DNA of 64,000 bases from Glandiceps talaboti (lineage: Eukaryota; Hemichordata; Enteropneusta; Spengelidae): NCBI RefSeq assembly GCF_964340395.1, contig NC_135565.1, positions 18,067,209 to 18,131,208 of the forward strand. The letters run 5' to 3'. The notes below the pieces were generated by a model, which had not been told where the DNA came from, ran no database searches, and was given only the letters and a program-made list of their open reading frames with translations. Made by a program: the position numbers and the translations under genes. Shown piece after piece: positions 1 to 23,000 of this stretch (positions are counted from its first letter, which is position 1; each line of letters starts with the position of its first letter).

Positions 1-10
1 AACCACCACT

Positions 11-184
<174 letters not shown>

Positions 185-440
185 GCAGTAGGATATGTTG
201 GCATGTGTGTAGATGGGGAGATGCCTTTATTTATTTATTTATTTATTTGTTTGTTTGTTTGTTTGTTTGTTTGTTTGTTTGTGTACGTGAATGGGACTCG
301 ATTTTTTTTCTCAGCTCCAACTTTCCAAACCTCTACATAATGGCCACAACGTTAGGTTACCCCTTTCTTACACTCCTTCTCGACTTTGATTTGTAACGCC
401 ACAGTTGCTGATTGGTGCAGTTTATTCCAACAGGTACAAG

Positions 441-10361
<9,921 letters not shown>

Positions 10362-11636
10362 AGAAATCTACTTTACACTACGATGTACATTTTACAAGAA
10401 TTAAAAATTTATTTTATTATTTTTAGTGAAATTCTCAGAGAATTTTATTGAATATAGGATAATAAAGAGATGTGATGTCAACAACACTTTAATCTTGTAA
10501 ACAACATTGTCTGCACAAAAATATTCTCTATTTTGCATATTTGGAGAATTTTTTTTGAATAAAACACACTCTACATGTGTGTCGCTATTTTTTGTGATGT
10601 TTCTTATGATATTTGTAAACATTTTGGAGAATGTTTTGGTGCAGAAGTAGAGGAATATTGGATTTTTCATATGTTGAACGTTGTGACGTCACAATTTGTA
10701 TTTACCGCGTCGTTACGATGCGACAGCCATTACCATTAGACTGATCAAGTATTTATTTATTTTCACACTTTCTGATAAAAATTATGACTGGAAATGACAC
10801 TACACAGGTGTCGCTACATTTACTGATGTACACTAAAACATTTTTGGATAAATCCAAGAATATTTTGTGACATAATTTGAGTATTTTTGAAGTAACACAT
10901 GTAAACCGGTCATGACGTCCGGACTTCAACATATGCTATTTCTATCTGAGAATTTCATATTGGCCGTAAAACTACTTGTGTGTGCAGAATAATTATAAAA
11001 TTTTACCTGTACATCCTTTGATGTTACATGATTATGTTGTGTAAAGTTGATTTCATTTGGATGTGAATAGCTGGCAGAAATGTCAGGATAAAAATTGGAA
11101 ACACTGAGTGCGATCATCACTCAACGGATTCCATTTTGCAAATGACCTGCCGTCTGTCGTAGTCACGAGAGGGCGCTATAACACTTTCAGTCGGCACGCT
11201 TCACGCTTGTCGTATTCGGAGAGAACTGATTGAGATTTCCCCTAAACTTATCAAAAGAAAACACGTTTATACTTTTGAAGTCAAAGCAGAACGGAAATTC
11301 TTTGTTGTTAATTTTTTGTCACTAAACTTTGCTAATGACTTTTTAAAAACATATGTAACTGTTTTTATAAATACTGTACAATCCAGTGTGACACCATTAA
11401 CCCGATGACAAATGTAATTAGTGTGAAGGAAGAATATATACAGATATTTTAAATTCGTGTTGTGTAAATTTTATAGTGTTTATTTCCAAGTTTCATTATA
11501 TTATTACAAGCATATTTATTATATCACGTTCAGTAGTAATTAATGCATTGGTTGAGAAAAATAACAATTTTCAAGTCCTATAAATTTCATTTCATTTTTG
11601 TACCAAGAACTACAAATATTATAAGCTTAATACCTC

Positions 11637-11858
11637 ACCAAAGCTTTCATCAGGTATCCACTATTGCTCTGTTGCCTTGTGACGTCAGAAATCACTGTCA
11701 ACGTCATGGATACCTAGTGAAAGCTTTGGCTCTGTTGCCTCCTGACGTCAGAAATCACTGACAACGTCATGGATACCTAGTGAAAGCTTTGCCTCTGTTG
11801 CCTTGTGACGTCAGAAATCACTGACAAAGTCATGGATACCTAGTGAAAGCTTTGGTGA
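11637..11858. repeat. 63-bp tandem triplication inside an inverted repeat, with three CRE palindromes
   Basis: Three units with exactly 63-bp spacing, each carrying the perfect cAMP-response palindrome TGACGTCA (11680-11687, 11743-11750, 11806-11813). The block is bounded by inverted arms: caccaaagctttcatcaggt at the left and acctagtgaaagctttggtg at the right. Units share cgtcatggatacctagtgaa. TGACGTCA is the consensus for CREB/ATF dimers; any regulatory role is inference. Confidence 0.85.
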
Positions 11859-13655
11859 TCATGCGCTACTAGTATTTCTTGGACCAGGTGCAAAATGAAG
11901 TTAAATTTTATAACTTAGACTGAGCGTTTGCACAGATCTTCTTCATCATTGACTATTTACACTTATTGTATTCAGAAGTTAAGATTGTGATGTGAGAAAC
12001 TAATTAAGTTGTTTTTGTAGATAAATAGAGTGACAAGTATGTAAAAGTGTGAATATTTTATTCAAACATTAATGTTTTGTATTTAGTAATAATTCATAAG
12101 GTATGTAACATGTCTTTTTTAAAGGCATCAATGTGTCATTTGTTTTTAGATTAATTTTATTCCATACAGTAATTAATTATGTTAGACTTACTGTCACATT
12201 ACTAGTCCCAAGTACTACGAGTTCAACAAATGACCCTGCAGCTCACTTTATGGTATACTCAGTGATAATGTAAAACTATTCACTGTGTCAGATCTATGGC
12301 AACACTTTAATATGTATATCGAGTGCATCGCGGTCTATTCTCATGTACACATCAACACATTTAAAGATATGCCATGTTACACACATGAAAAGAAATATTT
12401 AGTTTTGTAAATAAAATTTGTATTTTATATAAAATCATTCGCTTGTGTTTATTAGAAAATATTCAATGAATGCACACACACGCGCGAGAGAGAGAGCGCG
12501 CGCGCACACACACACACACAGTCACACACACACACACACACGCACGTGCGCAAGCGATACAAATCAAACTTCTCCAACCACACCCCCATGAATTAACGTT
12601 GTGAAAATACAAAAAAGTAATATTTTTTTTCAAGTTTGTAGCAAAATTGTCCGTTTTTCCAGGTGTGAGATACATAAAATAACGTAAATTCCAAATTGAG
12701 ATGAAAATAGTTCAGTTATGTGTAATTTAAATTGCTGTGTAGTTATTTATCTGTTCTGTTTTTATTGTTCATCCCATTTAGAGACTTTCCTCAAAAATTT
12801 GCTCGTCGTGTACGGTTATGGATAACTTTATCGCCACATTGCAGCCTCCGATCCCCGGGACAGCTGAATATATTAAATAGAGCCACCAGCGATAAATAAC
12901 ATCAACATGGCTGAAAGTTCGTCGTAGAGGGCGTTGTGATTATTCGTGCCCTTGAAAACTGCGGCATCGAAAACAGTATCCCGCATCGTTAAGCTTCTCA
13001 TAAAAATTGTTTATACAGGAGAGAAAATAGTCCCCTAACTGTATCGCAAACGGCAACATCTTCAGAAATGTTTGTCAGGGTGCGCCTTTCTAGAATTTTT
13101 ACAGTACACGGATATTTTTTTACACATATACAGGGCAAAACTGACACATATTAGCGACAGTCATCTCAGAAGAAAAACAATGACCATTTGATATATATTG
13201 TAGACAATGAATGAACATTTGGTGTTCAATCATACGTAGTAGTGATATCAATGACGTTAGGGAACCTGCAATAATTACAGGGGGAGGGGGAGGCGACCGG
13301 GGACTCGAAATCAAGCCCGTTCTGTTGCACAAAATCATCAAACAAATATACCGTAATTTGCAATTTAATTATGGACGAGAATCTGTTCATGGAGTCCATT
13401 GGCTACTACATCAAGAATCTCCAATATTATACCAGAAAATGGTAAAGGTATTGTTTCATAAACATGTATTCTACATTACGTAACTATGTAAAACAAATGA
13501 TATTCGAATTGTACATGTTAACTTAAAACTAACTATCTTAAAGTGGCACTAGATGAGATGAGTAGTTTTACTCGAGTAGAACAACTTGATAAATCTCCAA
13601 TTAAACTGTTCTCATATAATGTTAATACCAATGCATACCTTCTACGACATTATGT

Positions 13656-13783
13656 TAGGGAACTTGCAATCCAGACTGAGCATGCTCAGACGCAAAGGGC
13701 TATGGGATTATCTGTGGTTATCATAATACCTAATCTGGAGCTACTGATAAAACAAACCTCCCACAATTGTCAGGGTAACTCAT
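13656..13783 (+). mobile_element. MITE family B, truncated copy
   Basis: Begins TAGGGAACTTGCAATCCAG and continues through agcatgctcag, gggattatctgtggtta and ccacaattgtcagggtaact, matching the first half of the complete copies at 23935, 26341 and 48084. The right half is missing; an ATTC microsatellite follows. Confidence 0.75.
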
Positions 13784-14262
13784 TCGTTCGTTCGTTCGTT
13801 CATTCATTCATTCATTCATTCATTCATTCATTCACGATTTGATACATAACATTATAGTAAAACTGGATTTCTTGTCTTCTTTACTTGCAAGGAAAAAAAT
13901 TTCACCGACATAAATATCACCAAAAAATAACCCAATGATTATTGATATTATTATGATAATGATTATTACGTGACTAATATTTGTTTCTCTGCGGAAACCG
14001 TTTAACTGCTGTGACTTGAAGTTTTACACACTGTCAAATACATTGCTGGGAGTGTCCCAGGTTTACTAAATCGCTCATTTGTGGAAAGGGATGAGAAGAG
14101 CGCCCCCAATGGCCGATCTTTAGTTTAGCGGTTTTACGTCACAGATCATTTTATGGTCATTGTAAATTATTCTACTCTATTCTTAACTTGGCGAGATGTA
14201 ATTTTTTCGATTGTATATTTGTGTGAAGATTTTTAAAGACAAGTTTCATCATACTGTATTCG

Positions 14263-14581
14263 TTAAGGGGAAGGCCACTCTAGGAAAAAAAAAAGAATTT
14301 TCGAATTCACAAACAATCATATTTTCTGGAGAATTATGTCATGGTTTCATATATCACCTACATTACATGCGATTTCTGAGAAACAACAAGTTGAAGTTGC
14401 CCCCCCCCCCCCCATTCAGTATCTTTGTCCTGGGCGACATTGCCTCTTAGGAGTCAGCAAAATGTAAAGGTTGAACATTAAATATTCATGGCGTTTTCAC
14501 TGAGATAATAAGCTTATGGCGGTCTCAAGAACTCAAGGTTCATGAAATTCTTTTTATTTCCTGGAGTGGCTTTCCCTGTTA
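14263..14581. mobile_element. TIR element (AAGGGGAAGGCCACTC ends)
   Basis: The left end ttaaggggaaggccactcta and the right end gagtggctttccctgtta form imperfect terminal inverted repeats around about 300 bp of AT-rich non-coding sequence with a poly-C run. Related left ends (aaaggggaa followed by ctccaggaaa) occur at about 24233, 29032 and 48656. Confidence 0.55.
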
Positions 14582-15031
14582 CTTTTATTCCTACAACACT
14601 TTTCGATATTGGCATATATCTAGCGACTGCTTCAAAATAGACAGATATAGATCATAGCCTAATAGCTGTTTCAAATGTCTTCCGCTGTTATGGACTGTGT
14701 GGACTACATAATGTCATATACCTCTGTAGGATAATTTAAAGGCATGGGTACAGTGTTAGCCTAGGCATATACCCTCATGTGGAGGGTCTGTGGTCTAGGA
14801 GGAAACCTTAATGCCCGAGGAAAACCTGCGTTGTTCATGCTGAACGTCATAAATTTGATAAAACCAAGACAAGGGTTCAAACCCCGACCACAGATGTAAG
14901 AGGCAGATGGTTTAACAACGCAGCCTCAAATAGACAATTATCCATTGTACATGCAAATTAATATTATCAACGACATTAAAGAGACACTGCATTGCTTAAC
15001 TGATATTACAACATATATGTCATTATGGAGT

Positions 15032-15398
15032 CATAATGGGTGAATGGTTGGCGTGACCGGCTTGGAATCTACAGGTTGCAGGTTCGAGCCCTGTCGCTGC
15101 CTGCTGTTTGTTTCTGAGTGGCTAAAGTCCTTGGGCAAGACTTGAACCACGACTGTGCTTCAGTCAACCCAGCTGTATAATTGGGGACCTGGTAGGATGT
15201 AGGTTGCAATGTGAAGGCTTTAATCCTATGCGCTGAAATGGCTGCAATGGACTGTATGCTCCCCGGGGAGTTGAGGAAGACTAAAGGGCCGTTGTGCCGT
15301 TCTGATCCGAGCCAGGGGTAATAAATTGTAAAGCGCTTTGAGCACGGTGTGGGAAAGCGCTATATAAGAACCAACATTATTATTATTATTATTATTAT
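15032..15398 (+). mobile_element. tRNA-headed SINE, best copy
   Basis: The head contains an RNA polymerase III B-box, GGTTCGAGCCC (about 15081-15091), preceded by an A-box-like tggttggcgtgacc. The body includes agtcaacccagctgtataat, a stretch around ccccggggagttgagg, and a 3' end of gtaaagcgctttgagcacgg, then gcgctatataagaacc and an ATT-repeat tail. Diverged copies lie at 41468-41826 (minus) and 53139-53432 (plus). Confidence 0.88.
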
Positions 15399-16083
15399 CT
15401 TACGTTTATTTTATATTTCCATATATTGAATTACGACTCGGAACTGAGAATTATTTCATACGATCAAAGCTTTCACTTTGTACAGCGTGTCCTGATTCAG
15501 AATTTTGGAAATTTGTTTTGTGTTTCGTAGTATTTCTAAAGGTAGGAAAAAGTTTTACTTGCATAAATATATTTTATAACTTTACACACCAAATAGTCAT
15601 CATCAATGTTGTGGTCATTAGTAATTATCATATTTCATTTTTTACATCAGATTCTCCCCTTTAAGCGTGTAAACGGATGGTCTCTTATTTCAATATTCGC
15701 TAGAAGCTACATATAGTGAAACCGTTTATCGAAGAAGATGGCCTGCAAGACATATTGAATTGTCAATGAATAGTGTAAGTCCGTGCCATTGAATGGGATA
15801 GTCCTTGCCACCACTTCCTATGTATATTGAAGCCCGCCCCTACGGTGGGAAGATGAGGGCAATATCTAGACGTTCACCAGGTTACTCTGATTCTGCCTCT
15901 TTGAACAACGACATTTCTCTAGTAAGGGTAATTTAAAGGTATGATTGCCTAATGACAGGACAAAACTTTCAACTTGCAATAAATCAACGCTTTACATAGA
16001 AACACAGACAAGGAGTCTGTAACAGAAAACAGGCAGTCAATCATTTCACAAAAACCTATTTCGGATCACGAATTGATCGATAT

Positions 16084-17529
16084 TCAACAATTAAGCAGTC
16101 CAACTTGATATTTTTGTTCTTCACCAACATCTGATTTTTCGAGATTAATCTTCAAACACAATTTCAGATTTTCTGAATGTAGTAAATTTGATAAATTGCA
16201 TGTTATGGGTGTTTGGAAGAAATGCAACGGACGTTGGTGAAGTTTTTTCGGCTCATCACTGATAACTTGGCCTAGTTTACGAACTACGTGCCAGACATTC
16301 CCTGAACTGGTTTCTACTAACACAACAATAATCTGATAATTCAACCCAGCGTGGCTCCTGTAAGGGTACAAGCGAATCAGCAAATCTCGAACTGTGTGAT
16401 GAGTTTCGTTCGCGTCCAGCTGAGGATCAGCGCGTGCGCAGTTTTGTGATTCAGTAAAGTTGATACCAACATTCCAAGGTTTCCCTATGACGTCATCTTG
16501 ACATTTAGTATTGACGTTGACCGTGAAATTGGCGTGACAAGCCCCGGCATTGTGAAATGGAATCAAATCCCATCGTAAGTCAATACTCTCTTCGAAAATT
16601 TTGTCCGAATACACTCTTGCAAGAGGTGGCGACGGTAAAGATGGCTGGAGAGCTTTGAACTCTTGTCGAAGAGCGTGATATCGGTATCCCATGGTTACAT
16701 ACTCTTGTAATTTCAATTTGTACTTCTTTCCAAATACTGAATTTTCTACATCGTAGATCTGACTCGGCGTCATAGCTGTAAAGTGTAACCATGGTAACAG
16801 CTCTGCGAATTCCTCACCTGCATCCGTCTCATTTTCGGACAGTAGTTTGTTTGTTATCCATTTCTCTACTCCTTTGAACAAAGTGTATTCGTCGGCAATG
16901 TAACTTTCTGTAGATTTCAAAACTCGACATAAAGTTGCGAAATCGATATCAAGCCATTCGGGTTTTTCAATTACGCGTTGCAAATTGAAAATGATGACAT
17001 CGAAACACAACTTTGACAACATCTTGAGGCCGTAAACTTCAGCCCGAGACAACCACTGCATAGCGCCATCAACGTTCCTTCTTAGAACGATGGTGTCAAT
17101 CATGTACCCTTCGCATAGATTTTTAAGTGACGTCATATCATACTTGTCAGCCAGAATCACGACTGGCAAGACCCGCCTTACGGACAAACTTATCTGTCCA
17201 CAATACATGAATTTTAAAAAGTCTTCAAACACGGGAAGACACTCGTTGGACTCTTCAAGGCATATTTCAGTCTTTTTAGCGTCTGACCATTTCGCATCAA
17301 TCAACATCGTCCGAAATACGGTACTACAAGATGACAACAAAAACTTACTGACGTAGTATCTCTGTTGACCGACTTTGATGATGACGTCGGACATTGCAGG
17401 TTCATTGAAGTGCGCCATCAGGCGATCAACATGATGATCAATTCGTCCTACAAGCTCTGAGTAACACACCTTAGATGTCGATAAAACGGCTGAAGTTTTA
17501 CGGGGAATTTGAGTCACGGTCGTGTCCAT
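16084..17529 (-). CDS. BTB/BACK protein, BTBD17-like, 481 aa
   Basis: Uninterrupted reading frame from ATG at 17529 to the stop at 16084. A BTB/POZ domain lies at about residues 38-145 (MSDVIIKVGQQRYYVSKFLL, FRTMLIDAKWSD, FLKFMYCGQISLSVRRVLPV, ILADKYDMTSLKNLCEGYM). A BACK domain follows (about 150-260: WLSRAEVYGLKMLSKLCFDV, ADEYTLFKGVEKWI, LLPWLHFTAMTPSQIYDVE). The C-terminal 200 residues form the beta-rich region typical of BTBD17 (FEESIDLRWDLIPF). Length matches vertebrate BTBD17 (about 480). No Kelch repeats and no clear signal peptide. BTB-BACK proteins often act as cullin-3 adaptors; BTBD17's own role is poorly known. A tttcacacag acceptor 7 nt before the ATG implies a non-coding first exon upstream. 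Confidence 0.88.
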   Translation of the reverse strand: MDTTVTQIPRKTSAVLSTSKVCYSELVGRIDHHVDRLMAHFNEPAMSDVIIKVGQQRYYVSKFLLSSCSTVFRTMLIDAKWSDAKKTEICLEESNECLPVFEDFLKFMYCGQISLSVRRVLPVVILADKYDMTSLKNLCEGYMIDTIVLRRNVDGAMQWLSRAEVYGLKMLSKLCFDVIIFNLQRVIEKPEWLDIDFATLCRVLKSTESYIADEYTLFKGVEKWITNKLLSENETDAGEEFAELLPWLHFTAMTPSQIYDVENSVFGKKYKLKLQEYVTMGYRYHALRQEFKALQPSLPSPPLARVYSDKIFEESIDLRWDLIPFHNAGACHANFTVNVNTKCQDDVIGKPWNVGINFTESQNCARADPQLDANETHHTVRDLLIRLYPYRSHAGLNYQIIVVLVETSSGNVWHVVRKLGQVISDEPKKLHQRPLHFFQTPITCNLSNLLHSENLKLCLKINLEKSDVGEEQKYQVGLLNC

Positions 17530-20028
17530 ATTTTGTCTGTGTGAAAATAAAAGTGTTTAAAAAACAAGTTGAAATAGATAGACACATCTATAATGACGAG
17601 AATAATTGATATTAACCGAGAAAATAATATTACGTGTATTATTTTGTATTATGGCCATCGTAGACTAGAGTATCACCTTCCTGGAATGAAATATTAGTTC
17701 ACAAGTGACTGTGCGTAAAAACATAGTAACATCATCTATATCCTCCGCGGTACATCTGAGTGCAAGTAACGCGACGTTGCTATATATATCCAGAGCTACT
17801 AGCAACGCAATATTGATTGATATACAAATGACATTACAGTTATGCATCCGGCGTCGTATATCAAATACAATAATTTCAAACTACTGTGTTCATACCTGAA
17901 TCCCTGGGAATAACTGTCGACCTTATTGTTAGTGTGGGCACACCTGTAGAACGTTAGCCTGATCGATTCGGACTTCTATAAGTTCTATATACAGCTGCAG
18001 TATAGCGATATGTCGCAGACAGCTCAGCGGCGTATACGTATGTATGTCGTTCACGCCAAGTGGTATAATATCATTTTGTTTATACCATAGCGTGTCCAAA
18101 ACGTGAGTCACCTTCGCCGGAAATGTTCAAGTATATACTAGTAACTGGGTACCCGTGTCTGTCATATATTTATAGTATTTTGTACGAGCGAAACGATGAC
18201 GATATCACCTGCGCCATGTACGTAAGCATTTGTGACGCTACGAACTCTTTCTGTCGACAGCATGACACGTCACATTATACACATGGAGTTACAGTACATT
18301 AATACGTAAATAGAAAGTGAGTCATCCACGTACAGACACCCCAATATTGTACGCGTGGCTAAAGTTACGGGTATATGTTTACGAACATGATCTAAAAACG
18401 TCACTTGTCTCACACAAACAAGGCGTAATGATGAAAGAGAAGAATTTATGTGTAAGCTAGGGACAAACTGTATCCGCTGACTACGTCGGGTAGTAAGGAA
18501 ATGTACGGGTTCTGGCAAAACCATTTTTCGGACCACAGTAAGCTTCTTACGTGTACCATGGATGTATTAGAGAGAGTTCTCACTAATACATCCATGCGTG
18601 TACTAAGCTTATACCTGTCCTGTAGATATGCGGACGGTGACGGATCACTTCGTCCAAATTTCAATTGGTTTTTATTTTTCACATTATGTTAACATATCAA
18701 AAGTCTGCCTGTTTTCTTACCAAAACGATGGAGAGATAAACCAGACTGAAAGTCGATATAGTGGACGTATTTTTTACGTCTACGTATACCGAAATGTCTT
18801 TCGCAAATGCACATGACGTTGTAGTGAATTAAAGGACATCATGTTTCATTGAATGACATCACGTCATGAAAATGGGCAACATAAGACAGTCATGGCGTTC
18901 CATATCTAAATTCAGGAAACGCAATCGTGACTACACCACACTAATCTCAATTCACTGTCTTCCAGGAATTGTAACAATTGTACTTTATCTCATCTCAGAC
19001 CGTTAGTGGTCTGAGTGGTCTGAGATCTCATACAGGTTATACGGCTTAGTGAGTGTTAATAACCAATTTATGTCGTCGCCCCTGGAGATATATAATATTA
19101 GCTGAATTTGAACCATATTGCAATGGAATCAAATATTGATTGTTTGTACACGCATTGGACTTTTACAATTTGATTTTTTATTTTATATTAAAGGTTGTCC
19201 AATGGTTGACTGGCATGATACAAGCACAGGCTCTGTCGCTCGCGCATCAAGCTATAGTCCAGTTTGCACACAGACGGGACCTGTGAGTCGGTAGTGTGAC
19301 TCAGGAAGCTAGGTAGGCCTCAGGGACAATGTCAGCGACTGAAAGCAGGTCGAGCCACAATATTAATACTAATGGCTACTCTGCGTTTTTCACTCACCTG
19401 ATTGAAGAGATATTGATCAAGACTCAGACCATCAAAGTGGACATGCACATCCTAGTGATACATGCACACTTTTCATTTGTTGTTGCCATGGAAATATCCG
19501 TCTTTCAAATCCAAACCTTTCGTTAGGTCAGGGGTCAGTTCTCGCAAGCCAGAATTTTAGAGCCTGATGCAATAATTCAACGAAAAATCTCGTCTGGAGC
19601 CGTTAAGATGTCTGTGATTTTACGGCGATATTTTTCTCAATATTAGGGGAATTTTGGCAAAGAATTCTAAGTAATCGTCAGATGAAATTTAAATCTAGAA
19701 AAATTCAAGGTGAAATGAAGTGACATACACCAACGCAATGAACAGTTATAAGAGCTTATACAATCCCATTCACGATTTGTACTTATTTGGCAAATGATTG
19801 GTTTAAATGTCGGTAAAAGTACACGAAGTTTTATACCACGTGCTTGTTTTGTCTTATTACACTCCCGGGTCACACACAACAAAAACATGACGACCTTTTC
19901 AGATGAGTCATTCGAAAAGTTTGCGCGGGGGCGTGGTGCCGTATCTTCGAAAAGCGGAAGTTTATTTACTGGAGAAAAGAAGCGGAAGTCAGAAACCACC
20001 TCACCGTTGACAGCGATGGGCTCAGAAG
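17530..20028. other. Divergent intergenic region between BTBD17-like and the LDLa/EGF receptor
   Basis: About 2.5 kb between two divergent genes. It is richer in CpG than the flanks (for example ccgcggtac near 17748 and gcgcgggggcg near 19922), as expected for promoters. It contains a hairpin at 18538-18612. No credible coding exon was found apart from a short plus-strand frame, 19887-20072, that overlaps the receptor start and may be an upstream ORF. Confidence 0.5.
18538..18612. repeat. Perfect-stem hairpin with CATGGATGTATTAG arms
   Basis: The arms ccatggatgtattag and ctaatacatccatg surround a 12-14-nt loop, extended imperfectly to aagctt on both sides. The same arm sequence recurs at 44209-44249, 25.7 kb away, with a different loop, so this is a dispersed short foldback unit. 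Confidence 0.75.
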
Positions 20029-23000
20029 ATGGTGGAGAGACGAAAACAACCTTATTTTCTCGTTCGTTTTGATAATTTTGAAAATGTCTTATTTTTTTCC
20101 TGTCTCATAGCCTTTGGTAGTATCCTAGGTGAGTTAAATTTCGTATGTTATCGATTTACCCGTTTAGGACATGAATGTGTGCCATTGTTTTGGTATGTCA
20201 TATCACAGCTATTTGAAAAGACGGTCGTAAAAACACACATGATAAAACGCTTACTACTGTACTGTTGGATCAGCAGAAATGGTTATACTCAGGTAATCTC
20301 CCAACAGCCTCACTTTATAGAAAGGTTGTTTTTATCAGCGGCAGTCAAAGATTTGATCTTGGCACATAACAGGACGTGAACGTGATCGCTACAACGTCTC
20401 AGTTTCCGTCAAGATGCTGTGATTCGCAGCGTTTCACTGTCGGGCGCCCACTGTCGCCGATGAATATTATTTCCCCCGATTTTTTTGTTTGTCAATGACA
20501 GGAACGCTGCGATTCATCGCCCTGGGTTTGCAATCCATTCATGCTACGATGCTACGTAGCAACTTTTCTTTCATGTTCACCTGTATCACCTTTCTGCAGA
20601 AAGATTTGATTTTCATGATAGTTGGAATAAAATACTAGTACCACAAAATTTGTTTTAGTGAAGAATCACAAATGAAATCTGCTAGTATAAAATAATAATA
20701 TACTTTATTCATAGTACCGTGGCCACCGGCCTAATGTACAGAAATCATTATATACAAAAAAACTGCTAATGTAAATGTTTGTTGTGACAATCAGCAATGG
20801 TACATACAAATCCACATAATACTAGCAAATACAACCAAAATTAGTCCATCATACTTTGGCGTAAATGGAAAGCAAAAATTACTAACTTTGCTAAATTATT
20901 CTGAGTGTGAGCATGATTTGTTCTCATCAAAGAAGAAAATTTATTTTATTTAAAATTTTTAAATTCATGTAAGTTGCGAAGGAGGCTGAAAGAAATATTG
21001 TGGAATATACAATTCTCTCAATTGTTGATATACAGTGCATATTAAACAAAAATGAAATTCATCAGCTAGTATACATATGTAGTGTACATGTATTTTGACC
21101 ATGTTATTAAAAAAATGAGTGTCTCTTGAAATGTAGCGGCATTTCAAGATCGAGCAAATTATGTATGAAGTAGTGTTCCATTTTTTGAATATCTTTCAGT
21201 CTTTATTACAGAAAGTCATCTTGGGCAATTATTCATGTAAATTTTGTTTCAAAAATCGTATGCATCAAATTGATGTACAGGATCTTGTTTGGTTTATTGG
21301 AGGAGTCATAGTGAGGGAATGAATGCAGTGAGGGCCCTGTAACATGTATAATACACAAACAGATTCACATAAAGCAATTTAAAAAAAACAAAAAAAACTC
21401 AAGTGGTTTTGTGGAATTGGTCAAATTAAAAGTATAATGCTGATAGGTGACTACTAACCTAGGCAATGGTGCAAATCTAGCCTACATGTAGTAGTAATAC
21501 TATTTGATATTACAAGCATGATGGCTAATTTGCATATTGATTTACATATAAATGACATGATAATTTGCATATTGGTTTGAATAGTAATCAGCATATACAT
21601 GCATATCTTCAACACTGGAACAAAGTCTGAAATTTATTTTACACATACACATAGACATTTGGATCAGCCATTTCTCTTCATGTGAAAGTATTATTACGAT
21701 TTTTATCATTTCAAAGATTACTAAAGCTCAAGGATGGTAGAATGCTTTTGAAGCACGGTAGAAACCTGCCAAGCATGGCAGCCTAGATGACAATGACAGG
21801 GTTTTTTACACCTTACTTTCTTTATAGTGGGGAGAGCACTGTACATGTAGGGATGGTGCCAGCATAATTGATCCTTCCAGTCATACACACATGTTGATAT
21901 ACATTTTGTACTGTGTAGTGCTATCCACGTATTAGCACAAGCCTATCCCAATGCTAGCACAGTCTGAAAGAAATTCTTGAAGTGTTCTCGGATATGTTCA
22001 ATTATGCCACCTGGGGATTCTCAAGACACCTCAAGGTGCCTCATTTTGTGTTGTATTACAACATAACATCACACTTAAGGAGTCCCAAGTTGCCTCTCCT
22101 TGCTTAATAGGAGCATACAGCATGGGGATCGACCTGACCTGGTCCAACATGGAGACATGACGTTATTGGTTACTTTATCTATTCTAAAGAAATTATACAA
22201 AATTTTTGCACAGAAACAATTTTCACATGAAAAATGTGGAAAGATAAACTAATTTATTTATCATTTAATCAATTTAGCATGTAAAACTCTTTGGTTCCAT
22301 AGGGTACACTACATGTTAGCATGTTTGATTTTCACATGGCCTGTCCCTCTGACTCCCCGGTGATGTCATTTTCTCTGACCCAAGGCTCCCTCGGTCAAAA
22401 TACAATATAATCAAACACACCCCTGTAGAGGCTGCCCACTAAACAGTTTGTTAAATTCTATTTCCATTCTAGTACAAAGCAATACAATATGTCGATCACC
22501 AACATTCTTCTGTCAAAAAGGCCGAAGGCGTGATATGTGTGCCCCTCCTGATTTTAGATGTGATGGAATTGAGCAGTGTAGACATGGAATTGATGAAAGA
22601 AACTGTACCTACAAACAGAGCACCATCAAACCATGTAAGCAAAATGATAAATATTGTAACACATCTAAATTGTACATTGTAATATAAAGCTGCACCATCC
22701 GATCAAATAGTATCAACTCTCATAAGAAAATCATCATGATTATTATACTACCGAACTAGGGTGACCTCAGCATTTTAATTAGGCAGCACAATGTTTTGTA
22801 CTACCAAACTAGGGTGACCACAGTGTTTTAATTAGGCAGCACAATGTTTTGTACTACCAAACTAGAGTGACTATACAGTTTCAATTAGGCAGCACAATGT
22901 TTGGTACTACCAAACCAGAGTGACTACAGTGTTTCAATTAGGCAGCACAATGTTTTGTACTACCAAACTAGAGTGACTATACAGTTTCAATTAGGCAGCA

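Larger units (their letters stand above)
10362..16083. other. Intergenic, no supported gene
   Basis: After the 3' end of the fusion gene (AATAAA near 10463) there is no open frame with recognisable protein features. The stretch contains the CRE-bearing repeat, a family B MITE fragment, a TIR element at 14263, a SINE at 15032 and simple repeats: CA/CG at 12475-12545, ATTC at 13784-13833, and poly-C at 14401-14413. Short CpG-containing patches near 11150-11230 and 12780-13000 may be promoter-like, but no adjoining exon was found. Confidence 0.6.

Noticed and set aside
12463-12675. Cys/Val/Arg-rich minus-strand frame
   Set aside because: Driven by CA/CG dinucleotide repeats.
12780-13100. Possible CpG promoter and first exon with ATGGCTGAAAGT
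   Set aside because: The frame stops after six codons and no downstream exon could be attached.
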